A DNA stretch of 64,000 nt. It comes from Microglena sp. YARC (lineage: Eukaryota; Chlorophyta; Chlorophyceae; Chlamydomonadales; Chlamydomonadaceae). The notes beneath the pieces were generated by a model that was not told where the DNA came from, made no database searches, and was given only the letters and a program-made list of their open reading frames with translations. The stretch is from the NCBI GenBank assembly GCA_022414725.1, contig CM039462.1:80290137-80354136 (forward strand), in the 5' to 3' direction. A program made the translations under genes and the position numbers. This document shows, piece by piece, positions 1 through 12,000 of the stretch (its first letter is position 1; every line of letters begins with the position of its first letter).

Positions 1-59
1 GATAGGGAAGAGATGGGTGGTGGGTGGTTGGGTGGTGCATGGAGAAGGGTGCTCGGGGT

Positions 60-600
60 GGTGCGAAGAGTAGGGTGCACTTCACTTCGCCGTGCTGCAA
101 GGCAGTCGGATAGGGAAGAGATGGGTGGGTGGGTGGTTGGGTGGTGCATGGAGAAGGGTGGGTGAGGTGGTGCGAAGAGAAGGGTGCACTTCACTTCGCC
201 TTGCTGCAAGGCAGTACAAGATAAGGTGCACTTCACTTCACCGTGCTGCAAGGCAGTACAAGAGAAGGGTGCACTTCACTGTCAACCCCTTCAGTGGGTG
301 GGTGGGGCTGGGGTGGGTGTAGGGGTGGTTGGGGGTGGGCGGGTTCGGGTGGCCTCGAAGAGAAGGGTGCACTTCACTTTGCTGTGGTGCAAGGCAGTAC
401 AAGATGGTGCACTTCACTTTGCTGTGGTGCAAGGAGTACAAAGAAATAAGGTGCACATAGATTTGTTTCACAGGTGAGAATGATAAGGGTGCTGTGGTGC
501 AAGGCAGTACAAGATAAGGTGCACTTCACTTTGCTGTGGTGCAAGGCAGTACAAGATAAGGTGCACTTCACTTTGCTGTGGTGCAAGGCAGACGGATGAG
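60..600 (-). repeat. Tandem array with acceptor-like units
   Basis: About ten units of roughly 45-60 bp, 'aaggtgcacttcactttgct' and 'gtggtgcaaggcagtacaag'. On the minus strand they read CTTGTACTGCCTTGCAG|CA then CGGCGAAGTGAAGTGCACC, a good acceptor followed by an open stretch. By analogy with the other arrays it may be the acceptor-side array of the next sulfotransferase exon, left of the window. The first 180 bases also repeat 'gggtggttgggtggtgcatg'. Confidence 0.6.
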
Positions 601-724
601 GAAGGGGCCTTAAACACAGCACCTCTTTAACCCCCCCCTGGTTGGTTGGGTGGGGTGGAGTGGTTAGGTGGTTGGGTGGGTTGGTATGGGCAAAGCCTAG
701 AAAGCTGGTACATGTTTTTCCAAC

Positions 725-848
725 ACAAAAATCATTGTATAATATAATATAATATAAATTATATATAATATAATATAATATAATATAATACAATATAATA
801 TAATATAATATAATATAATATAATATAATATAAGATTACATATAACAT
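725..848. repeat. (AATAT)n microsatellite
   Basis: 'aatataatataatataat' runs, with minor interruptions, over about 120 bp. Confidence 0.9.
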
Positions 849-849
849 G

Positions 850-2270
850 ATATCATATGATATCTATATATATATAAAGAAATCATGGTCGTGGTCGCGG
901 TGGTACGTGTGGTCGTGGTGGTGTCATCATTGCGTGCCCACGTGCATGGGCGGCGAAGTGTAACCGACTTGCAACCGACTTTTTCGTTCACCCAACTAGC
1001 AACTCCCCGCCTAGCGGAATTTTCAAATACCAAACTGCAGATTCGCTAAGCTAAGCGCACGCGCTCATAGCATGTCCACAACTGCCTCCGATACTATGAC
1101 GGCAAGACATTTAGAATCAGAAGATCCTCTCCTCGGAGGTCACCAGCCGACCCTCATATGGCTTGGCATGGCGCTCGGAATAATAGCTTTCAGTTCTTCA
1201 CGGTCCCAATGGACAGGAGGGTCCGCAACACCGCCAGCCAGCGCTCAAAGCGAGCTTGCCAGAGCAAGGAAGACGGGGAAATAGCCAACAAGCGTCGACG
1301 TGATGCCCGCGCTGCCCGATCCGAGGAGCTACGTCATGCGGTAATCTCGCAAGGAGTCAGGAACGAGCTACCGTGCCTGAGGAGGAACACGAAGCTGGCT
1401 AACCAATCCAGGCGAGAAGATTATGCTGCCCAGCACTGAGGAGTTATGCCAGGCATGCATAATCAAGCCAGACTTTCAATATCGTTGATGCTTTTTTTTC
1501 TCCGTCTGCGAGCGGTGTCACCATTCATCTCACGCATGCGCAATTTTGCCATGCCATTGCATCACATTCGTAGTGATTGGCATCCAGTTGCGATTAATCA
1601 CCTTTGTTCAGATCGCCATGGCCATTCCGTCCCCTGGACAACTCTCGCGCTTGCCACGCCCCAATCCCATCTTTGCAAGCTCTTTTCGTTGTATAGAATA
1701 TGAAGTACGTTGCTGCGATTTTTGCTGTTCTGAGTTGACCGAGTTTTCTCGACTGGGGGCACTGTACGAGAAGACAAAGCTGCAGGTTTGTAGCCATGCA
1801 ATTGCACCGGTCCGGTGTTCTCGGGGCGATCGGAATCTGAGAGTTTGCAATGTTGGTAGGTTCGAAGCACAGCGGGTCCCTCTTTCTGCACGATTGAATC
1901 CCACAGGGTGAAGTGAAAGGGTTACGAGGTAGGGAGAAGAAGATTGTGTGTGCGTGTTTGGTGGTTGGGGGGACGGGAGGGTGGTGGGGGGTAAGGTGAG
2001 AGAAAAGAGAGTGCGTGTGGGATGGGGTGGGTGAGGGTTAGGGAGAGGTCAGGATGGGGGGGAGGGGGGATTGGTATGTGTGTATGACAGGGTGGGAGAC
2101 CACACCTGAAGCAGAAGGGGAATAGGTAGGGAGAAGAAGTGTGTGTGTGGGTGTGGGTTTTGGGGAAGAGGCAGGGGAGCGTCGAGCAAGGGCTGAGATG
2201 GCTGATTTCTTGACTGTGTGTAAGGGAGGGAGGGGGAGGGGGGGGGGGGGGGGGGGAGGGGGGGCATACA
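850..2270. other. No gene recognised; purine-rich tract with poly-G
   Basis: 850-1910 appears single-copy, with short ORFs on both strands that match nothing I know (an Arg/Lys-rich one at 1158-1439). 1915-2270 is strongly G/A-rich on the plus strand and ends in a G run (about 2238-2256). It is expected to lie in the sulfotransferase's next intron. Confidence 0.45.
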
Positions 2271-2339
2271 AGGGCGTTACCCCGTTATATAACCCAGACC
2301 AGACTAGGACCCATGGCCTGGGTGGGGGTGGCCACCGGC

Positions 2340-2611
2340 CACACGGGCTACCGTACTAGTTTATACATACTAACATACATGATGCCGGCACTACATATAT
2401 TATATCATTTATTAATACATATCATATTATATTATTTATAAATGCATACATGATACTATATATGTTAAATTGTTTTATATTCTCCATACTAACACACATG
2501 ATACCGGCACTACATATATTATATCATTTATTAATACATACATGATACTATGTAGGCTATATTATAGTATATTCTATTTTACATATAATATAAATATATA
2601 CTATACCCGCA
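2340..2611. repeat. AT-rich repeats with ACATGATRCCGGCACTACATA
   Basis: Two to three imperfect copies of 'catgatgccggcactacata', 'ttatatcatttattaatac' and 'tgatactat'. It lies in the intron after exon 6. No gene seen. Confidence 0.6.
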
Positions 2612-2827
2612 TGCATACCTGTTGCTGGCACGTTTGGAACTCTAGATTATATTATATTCTACACCTGTGCTACATATAACACAATAGACCCGCATGCATA
2701 CCTGTCGCTTGCACTTTTGGAAATCGGCCACTATTATAAATATGTAAGAGACCCACATGCACACCTGTCGCTGGCACGTTTGGAAATCGGCCACTATTAT
2801 AAATATGTAAGAGACCCACATGCACAC
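2612..2827 (-). repeat. 63-bp array copied from the exon 6 donor end
   Basis: Three extra copies of TTCCAAACGTGCCAGCGACAG|GTGTGCATG follow the real donor, with donors near 2764, 2701 and 2617. The nearest is 1-2 substitutions from the exon; the next has AAAAGTGCAAG. The first spacings are 63 bp, and read-through is open (VCMWVSYIFIIVADF then QTCQRQ), so retention would add in-frame peptide repeats. Confidence 0.88.
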
Positions 2828-3064
2828 CTGTCGCTGGCACGTTTGGAACTCGGAAACTTGCTCCTCGACATAGCTCCCAAACCCCTCACTGCTGTTTCCG
2901 TACTTCGCATGGTACTTCGGGTGGTCGAAGTAAGCAGAGTGGAGACGGTCAACTGGGTTCCGGAGCATGATGACGAGTTTTGGGACAAAGCTGCCGTAGA
3001 CACCGCGCATCAGCATCGGCACGTTTTGGTCCTTCATCCAGTCATAGCCAAAGCTTCTAGCAGC
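2828..3064 (-). CDS. Sulfotransferase exon 6 (3'-phosphate-binding motif)
   Basis: Acceptor AACACCCAG|GCTGCTAG and donor CGACAG|GTGTGC bound 79 codons, phase 0. The peptide has SFGYDWMKDQNVPMLMRG, FVPKLVIMLRNPVDRLHSAY, then EGFGSYVEEQVSEFQTCQRQ. LVIMLRNPVDRLHSAY is the hallmark 3'-PB of PAPS sulfotransferases (strand, Arg, Ser at +8). The following helix with ...FQTC matches the usual ..F..C after this motif. The remaining C-terminal third of the domain is not in the window. Confidence 0.8.
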
Positions 3065-6000
3065 CTGGGTGTTGGGTGTTGGGGTCAGGGTTAATGGTGT
3101 TTTCGTGGTGGGTGGTGGGGTTAATGGGTCAGGGTCAATGGGTGTTTTTGTGGTGGGTGGTGGGTGGTGGGGTCAGGGTTAATGGGTCAGGGTAAATGTT
3201 GTTTTTCAAGGCAGGCCTTCACCTTTACCCCTTCACCTTCACCTGATCATATATTCATATCGCAAGGCCTCAGGTAGGTCTTCACCTTCACCCCTTCACC
3301 TGGCCGTATCGCATGGCCTCAGGCAGGCCTTCACCTGTACCCCTTCTCCTTCACGTCTTCACCTTCGCAGGATCATATCGCAAGGCCTCAGGTAGGTCTT
3401 CACCTTCACCCCTTCACCTGGCCGTATCGCATGGCCTCAGGCAGGCCTTCACCTGTACCCCTCCTCCTTCACGTCTTCACCTTCGCCGGATCATATCGCA
3501 AGGCCTCAGGTAGGTCTTCACCTTCACCCCTTCACCTGGCCGTATCGCATGGCCTCAGGCAGGCCTTCACCTGTACCCCTTCTCCTTCACGTCTTCACCT
3601 TCGCCGGATCATATCGCAAGGCCTCAGGTAGGTCTTCCCCTTAACCCCTTCACCTGGCCGTATCGCATGGCCTCAGGCAGGCCTTCACCTTTACCCCTTC
3701 TCCTTCATTTCTTCACCTTCACCGGATCATATGGCAAGGCCTCAGGTAGGCCTTCACCTTCACCCTTTCACCTTCACCTGATCATATCGCAAGGCCTCAG
3801 CAAAGTATGTACAGTCCTTAGCTTGAAATATACAAAAACAATGCATTGCTTCAATTTGAAATGAATACAATTGTAGTATGTTCTCACCTTCTGATCATAA
3901 TCCAAAGCCTCGGGATAGCAAGTCTGGTCCTGAGTTTGAAATTCATTATTATTTATTTATATTTTATTTGTTTATTTGTTTATTTTGAAATGTTAGTATG
4001 GTCTTACCTTCTGATCAGATTCCAAAGCCTTGGGATAGCAAGTCTGGTCCAGAGTTTGAAATTAATTTTTAGTTATTCTTATTCTTATTTATTTTTTTAT
4101 TTTGAAAATTGCAGTAAGAACTTACCTTTTGATCAGATTCCAAAGCCTCAGGATAGCAAGTCTGGTCCTGAGTTTGAAATTGATTATTGGTTATTTATAT
4201 TTCATTTGTTTATTTGTCTATTTTGAAATGTTAGTATGATCTTACCTTCTGATCAGATTCCAAAGCCTTGGGATAGCAAATCTTGTCCAGACATTCTTCC
4301 TTCTCCAATTCCTTTGCGTTGCATTCATCCACACATGAAGAAATACTATCGGCAAAGTCTTGATGAGCCTGTGGAGTGTCGTTGGGTAAAACATTATGAG
4401 AAGGCTTTGCATGCATCCACATGTGCAGAAATACTATCAGCAAAGACTTGATGCGTCTATGGAGTGTTGTTGGGTAAAAAGTTATGAGAGGGCATTGCAT
4501 GCATCCACACATGCATAGATACTATCGGCAAAGTCTCGATGTGCCTGTAGAGTGTTGTTGGATAAGTAATGAGAGGGTGTCGCATGCATCCACACATTAA
4601 TTCCAAAAATACACATGAATAGGTATAAACAAACATACAAATGAATGTAAATAAACAAATAGAAACACACGAATAGATATACTCGAATATATACAAATAA
4701 ATAGATATAAACAAATGAATAGATATACTCGAATATATACAAACAAATAGATATAAACAAATGAATAGATAAACTCGAATAGATACAAATGAATAGATAC
4801 ACACAAACAGATATACTCGAATAGATATACTCGAATATATACAAATGAATAGATATAACAAATGAATAGATACTGGATGTTGCATGAAGTGCCTGGATAA
4901 TACTGTGGATATATAATACGTGGATATATTATTATATATAATAATATATTAGATATAATACTGATTTATTATATATACAACTGTGGATACATAATACGTG
5001 GATATATTATTATATATATTATATATAATAATATATTATATATAATACTGTGGATATATAATACGTGAATATATTATTATATATATTATATATAATAATA
5101 TATTATATATAATACTGATATATTATATATAATACTGTGGATATATAATACGTGAATATATTATTATACATATTATATATAATAATATATTATATATAAT
5201 ACTGATATATTATATATAATACTGTGGATATATAATACGTGAATATATTTACATATATATTATACATAATAATATATTATATATAATACTGTGGATATAT
5301 AACACGTGCATATACTATTTATATATATTATATATAATAATATATTATATATAATACTGATATATTATATATAATACTGTGGATATATAATACATGGATA
5401 TATTGTTGATAATAGCCACCTTGCCGCCTGCTGAGGTGTAGAAGGCAAATGTCAACAATTTGGTGGTCCATGCTGTTGCATCACTGCAGCATCTTATTTA
5501 GTGAGGAATTGTCAACATAACTTGCCGCTGCCGACTGAGGTGTAGAAGGCAAATGTCAACAATTTGGTGGTCCATGCAGTTTCATTTACATCAGCACCTA
5601 ATTAAGAAGTAAATTGCAAACCCACCTTCCCACAGGCTGAGGTGTAGAAGGCAAATGTCTACCAAGTGGTGGTCTATGCTGTTGCATCTACTACAGCACC
5701 TAATTTAGTGATAAATTGTAAGCCCACCTTGCTGCCGGCTGAGGTGTAGAAGGCAAATGTCTACCAAGTGGTGGTCCATGATGACCAGGGACTTGTCTTT
5801 CGTCACCTTGTCTAAATAGCTACACATTTGGGTTCCACTAGATACAAACATAGGGAGTGGTCCCTGCAGTTGCATTTAATGCAACAACTAATGGAGTGAG
5901 AAGTCGTCAACCAACCTTGCCACCAGCTGAGGTGCAGAAGGCGAACGTTGACAGTGAGTGGCCAATGATGACCAGGGACTCGTCTCTCTTTACCTTGCTA

Positions 6001-9000
6001 AGCAGCTACACATTAGGGTACCAGTAGATACAGACATAGGGTATGGTCCATGCAGTTGCATTAAATGCAACAAATAAATAATAATTGTTACAAGGTTCTA
6101 TACGCCAGGTTAACCGTTACCGCCAGGTATACGCCAGGTTGTGCCAGGTAACTGCCAGGTATACGCCAGGTTAACCGCCAGGTTGTGCCAGGTAGCCGCC
6201 AGGTATACGCCAGGTTTACCGCCAGGTATACGCCAGGTTAACCGTCTGCACATTGCAGCCAAAAATTACCCCCCGTGCGAGAACCACGGAAACCAGGGAT
6301 TTCTAGAACACATGTCTTGGTGCAGATTCGAACTGGGGACTCCTCCGGTTGTGGTGACCATTCTACCCTGTACACTACTCTAATGCAACACATACTTAAG
6401 TGAGAAGTTGTAAACCAACATTGCCGCCAACTGAGCCGTAGAAAGCAAATGTCAACAGTGTGGTACATGCTGTTGCATCTACTGCAGCGCCCAATTCAGT
6501 GATTAATTGTCAACATAACTTGCCGCCTGCTGAGGTGTAGAAGGCCAATGTCAACAGTATGGTACATGCTGTTGCATCTACTGCAGCACCTAATTTAGTG
6601 AGAAATTGTAAACCCACCTTGCTGCCAACTGAGGTGTAGAAGGAAAATGTCAACAACTTGGTGGTCCATGCTGTTGTATTTACATCAGCATCCAATTCAG
6701 TGATTAATTGTAAACCCACCTTGCCGCCAGCTGAGGTACAGAAGGCGAACGTTGATAGTGAGTGCTACATGTTGTTCTATCTACTACAGCACCTAATTGA
6801 GTGATACATTGTTAACCCACCTTGCCGCCAACTGAGGTGTAGAAGGAAAATGTCAACAGTGTGGTCCATGCTGTTGCATTTACATCAGCATCCAATTCAG
6901 TGATAAATTGTAAACCCACCTTGCCGCCAGCTGAGGTGCAGAAGGCGAACGTTGATAGTGAGTGCTACATGTTTTTCTATCTACTACAGCACCTAATTGA
7001 GTGATACATTGCTAACCCACCTTGCCGCCGGCTGAGGTGTAGAAGGCGAACGTTGACAGTGAGTGGTCCATGATGACCAATGAACCATCTCTCTTTACCA
7101 TCTGAGCTTCAGATTCGAATATAGTTTTTAAGAGAGCTTGAACTTGGTTATATGGCTCCAGCAAGCAATTTGACTGCTCGCCATCTTCGGCAGTAAACAA
7201 ATGCTTTTATGTAGAAAATATGTTTTTAGAGAGAAATTGAAACCCTACCTTGCCGCCAGCTGAGGTGTAGAAGGCGAACGTTGACAGTGAGTGGTCCATG
7301 ATGACCAAGGACTTGTCTTTCTTCACCATCTGCGATGCTGTCATACAGCCTCGTACATAATCTTCGGTTGTCTCGTACATCTCAGACCAGTAGTGGCTAT
7401 CAGAGGCAGTGTCCTAAGAAAGGGTGGCAACAAGCCGTCAGTGCGGGCGGTGCATAAATCAAGCTGGGTCTTTGGTTGTCCTGCGCATTTCAGACCAGTA
7501 GTGGCTGCTACAGGCATTGTCCTATGGCAGTATGGGAACACGCTGTCAGTGCGGGCGGTGCACGGATCCAGCATGGGCTTTCGGTTGTCTCGTACATCTC
7601 AGACCAGTAGTGGCTGTCAGAGGCAGTGTCCTAAGAAAGGGTGGGAACCAGCCGTCAGTGCGGGCGGTGCCTGGATCAAACATTTAATTCATATACATAG
7701 TCGTTATCACTATCTCCTTCAGTTCAGACCAGAAGTGGCTATCAGAGGCAGTGTCCTAAGAAAGGGTGGGAACAAGCCGTCAGTGCGGGCGGTGCATAAA
7801 TCAAGCAGAGTCTTCGGTTGTCCTGCACATTTCAGACCAGTAGTGGCTGCTACAGGCATTGTCCTATGGCAGTATGGGAACACGCCGTCAGTGCGGGCGG
7901 TGCACGGATCCAGCATGGGCTTTCGGTTGTCTCGTACATCTCAGACCAGTAGTGGCTGTCAGAGGCAGTGTCCTAAGAAAGGGTGGGAACCAGCCGTCAG
8001 TGCGGGCGGTGCCTGGATCAAACATTTAATTCATATACTTAGTCGTTATTACTATCTCCTTCAGTTCAGACCAGAAGTGGCTGTCAGAGGTAGTGTCCTA
8101 AGAAAGGGTGGCAACAAGCCGTCAGTGCGGGCGGTGCATAAATCAAGCAGAGTCTTCGGTTGTCTCGTGCATTTCAGACCAGTTGTGGCTGCTACAGGCA
8201 TTGTACTAAGACAGGGCGGCAACAAGCCGTCAGTGCGTGCAGTGCATGGATCAAGCAGAGTCTCTGGTTGTTTTGTGCATTTCAGACCAGTAGTGGCTGC
8301 TACAGATGTTGCCCTAAGACAAGTTGAAAAGAAACAGTCAATGCGTGCAGTGCCTGGATCAAACATTGCATTCATACACGTAGTCTTCTGTTGTCTTGTG
8401 CATTTCAGACCAGTACAGCCTGCTACAGGCATTGTCCTAAGACAGGGTGGCAACAAGCCGTCAGTGCGGGCGGTGCACGGATCAAGCAGAGTCTTTGGTT
8501 GTTTCGTGCATTACAGACCAGCAGTGGCTGCTACAGGTGTTGCCCTAAAGCAGGGTGGGAACAAGCCGTCAGTACGTGCAGTGCCTGGATCAAGCATTTC
8601 ATTCATACAGTCAATATTGTATCAGTTACTGCATTCATAAACAGTCCTCTGCAGTCTTGTACAAGTCAGACCAGTGGTGGCTAGTAGCAGTGGTGGCTAG
8701 TAGCGGTACTAGTGGCAGGGACAACAATACGCATATATAGGGTACGGATAAAGCGGTGGGTACCCACACACACAAAGGGTTGGCTTTAAATGCCTCCGAT
8801 ACCAGAAATGGTGTGCAGCCAACAGCAATGATGAGAATGGCTTGATTCCCTTTACATCTGCCTTACATAAGCAGGATCAGATTCGTTCTATAGCACAGTT
8901 TAGAATGGGTTCCCACTGGCTGAACACAGAAAGAATGAGGGTGGTGGATAGAGCACACATCCCTCGTCCAATGAGACACTGTCGAATGTGTGGGTTCCAA

Positions 9001-12000
9001 AAACCTGAGGATGAAATGCATATGTTTGAGTGGCCTTTTTATAATGATGTTCACACACATACACTCCCTGGCTAGTAGTAGTGGCAGGGACAACAATACG
9101 CATACACATACATAGGTTACGGATAAAGCGGTGGGTGCCCACACACACAAACACACACATACACTCCCTGGCTAGTAGTAGTGGCAGGGACAGCAATACG
9201 TATACATGCCTCGATCAGTCCTTCATTACAGTATTGACAGTTCGTCAAAGGTGGAGAGTCAGCATGTTACATGTTGCCCTACTGTCACGAGTGCTCGTGG
9301 CCCCTCTGAGTCCAGGTCACTCTAGTGTCCCCTTTCCATCTTGACTGACGTCAGCTGTAAAAGTACCTTAAACCCTTTTATTTTGCTTGACGGTTCTTAC
9401 AATAGCCATCGCATATACTCTGTAACTTGATCGGTACTAGCTTCACTTTGTATCTCTTCCGCCTCTCGTTCCATCTCATCCGCTTACAAAGCTGGGACAA
9501 CAATACGCATACATGCCTCGGTCAGTCCTTGAAGCTTACCGTGAGGATACCAGGTATACATTTCATTTTTTGTGCCAGCCCCATGGCCACACTGTGGTTT
9601 CCACCCAGGAGCAGCAGGCCTGGCAGGGTAGTAGCAGTGGCAGTGGCAGGGATAACAATACGCATACATGCCTCAATCAGTCCCTGAAGCTTACCGTGAG
9701 GATACCAGGTATACATTTCATTTTTTGTGCCTACCCCATTGCTCCACTGTGGTTTCCACCCAGGAGCATCAAGCCCGGCAGGCTTATTCATAAACAGTCT
9801 TCTGTTGCCTTGTACAAGTCAGACCAGTGGTGGATGGAAGCAGTAGTAGTGTCAGGGACAGCAATACGCATACATGACTTGATCAGTCCTTGAAGCTTAC
9901 CGTGAGGATACCAGGTATATCTTTTAATTTTTGTGCCAGCCCCATGGCTCCACTGTGGTTTCCACCTAGGAGAAGCAAGCCTGGCAGGCACAGCAGCTTC
10001 CCTGCGTCTGTATTCTTGTTTTCAGAACCAGAGTTCTCATACGCCTCTTGCCTCTCCCAGCACGCGTTCTTGTATCCTGCACTGGACCAAATGCAGGAAA
10101 GCGTGAAGTACAGAAAATTATTGACAACGCTTGGCAGGCACAGCAGCTTCCATGCGTCTATATTCTTGTTTTCAGAACCAGGGTTCACATACGCCTCTTG
10201 CCTCTCCCAGCAAGCGTTCTTGTGTCCTGCACAGCACCAAATTCAGGAAAGCGTAAAAAAAAAAGACATCGCCTGCAGGGGCGTGGTGTTAAGGGGCCCC
10301 TCCCGCACGCTGCAGCTGGGGAAAGTCATCATGGCAGACATAGTAAGTGTCATCCTCCAGGCGGTAGGGACTCCATCATGTGACGTGCGGCAAGAATGCT
10401 GGTACAGGAGGCAATAGATTCTCTGTGCAGCTTAGGGATGAGTTTGCCGTTCTTGTACCCTACACAGCACCAAATCCAGTGTCAGCGTTAGCTGTTATAT
10501 GGTTCTACTTGTCTGTCTAAACCTGTATCGTATTATATTGTATCATACACAGCACCAAATCGAGTGTCAGCGTTAGCTGTTATATGGTTCTACTTGTCTG
10601 TCTAAACCTGTACCGTATTCTATTGTATCATACACAGCACCAAATCCAGTGTCAGCGTTAGCTGTTTTATGGTTCTACTTGTCTGTCTAAACCTGTATCG
10701 TATTATATTGTATCATACACAGCACCAAATCCAGTGTCAGCGTTAGCTGTTATATGGTTCTACTTGTCTGTCTAAACCTGTACCGTATTCTATTGTATCA
10801 TACACAGCACCAAATCCAGTGTCAGCGTTAGCTGTTCTATGGTTCTACTTGTCTGTCTAAACCTGTATCGTATTATATTGTATCATACACAGCACCAAAT
10901 CCAGTGTCAGCGTTAGCTGTTCTATGGTTCTACTTGTCTGTCTAAACCTGTATCGTATTATATTGTATCATACACAGCACCAAATCCAGTGTCAGCGTTA
11001 GCTGTTCTATGGTTCTACCTGTCTGTCTAAACCCGTACCCTACACAGCACAGCGTTACGAGATGATCTGCCTCAACCTTACGCCTCATAATAAGGCGTTT
11101 ACTTATGTTTTGTAGATAGATAACGCCTGGAGGGGCGTGGTGTTAAGGGGACCCTCCCGTACGCCGCAGCTGGGGAAAGTCACCATGGCAGACATAGTAA
11201 GTGTCACCCTCCAGGCGGGAGGGACTCCTTCATGCGACGTGTGGCAAGAATGCTGGTACAGGAGGCGGTAGATTCTCTGTGCAGCTTAGAGATGAGTTTG
11301 TCTACGTGTTCGCGACTGATCCCTAAGGTGGAGAGATTGGTAATAGTTGGGATTGGTATGGTACCAGTGGTACCTATGGTGAAGACTAGGTAGTGTACAA
11401 GGAATCATTGTTGTTGAAGGATACGTTGGAGCTCCTTATGCTGAACGCTCTTTTCCTGGAATTTGATTTGGTGGTTAGTGTCTGAGCAGTAGCCCAGTTC
11501 AACTACGTAGGCTTTTCTTGGTTTGGATTCGTCGTCAATGAGGAGGAGATCAGGCCTGTATTTATCCCATGTGGCTTGGGGAAGATCAGGGGGTTTGAGG
11601 GTGGCTGGGGGTCTTGTGGGAATGTCGGAGGTCGCTTCACAAGTGCCTGCATCCATGTACATGGGGAGAGCCCCCAGAGCTCCTTTGGCTACTGCCTTTT
11701 GGATGAGTTGGACCGCCTTATTATGTATGTTAATATACATTCCTTTGAAGACAGGGTGGCTGCACCCAGCAAGAATATGACCAGCTCCGTCCTGTGCTTT
11801 GCGACAAAGAGGGCAGTTATCATCAGAGGGGGGGCTAGTGCTAGTACCATAGGGGCGTTTGTATCTGTACGCCAATTTCCTAGTCCATAAGCGTCCCCAC
11901 CGAGCCTTGTGGATTTGTATTTTTTGCCACCATTTCATGTCGGTGGATTGCCAGAAACGATTACTAGCCTGAGGGAGGAGGAAGGGGTTGGCTTGCTCCC

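Larger units (their letters stand above)
5405..7248 (-). repeat. Array copied from the exon 4 donor end
   Basis: About twelve copies of the last 55-80 bases of exon 4 with the donor, near 5405, 5520, 5630, 5730, 5916, 6410, 6515, 6620, 6720, 6820, 6920 and 7021. The plus-strand signature is 'cttgccgccagctgaggtgt' and 'agaaggcgaacgttgacag'. Two copies remain fully open as exons: 7101-7021 (MVKRDGSLVIMDHSLST..) and 5996-5916 (VKRDESLVIIGHSLST..), each ending AAG|GT. Others carry frameshifts. Spacing is about 100-120 bp, with longer interruptions. Confidence 0.85.

Noticed and set aside
3065..3199. Interstitial telomere repeat (GGGTTAATGGG)
   Set aside because: Units are irregular and mixed with GTGGTGGG; there is no run of a regular telomere unit.
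4482..4885. Tyr/Ile/Ser-rich minus-strand ORFs (120-142 codons)
   Set aside because: Frames of the ATAAACAAATGAATAGATA array; they only partly overlap the exon 5 acceptor copies.
7291..8640. 449-codon plus-strand ORF with a 36-residue repeat
   Set aside because: It is the antisense of the 108-bp exon 4 acceptor array. Both strands are open because the unit is a multiple of three, and the exon homology is on the minus strand.
9500..9775. Arginase-like motif LLLLGGNHSVAMG
   Set aside because: It resembles GGDHS of ureohydrolases, but it lies in a copy of sulfotransferase exon 3 and no other ureohydrolase motif is near.
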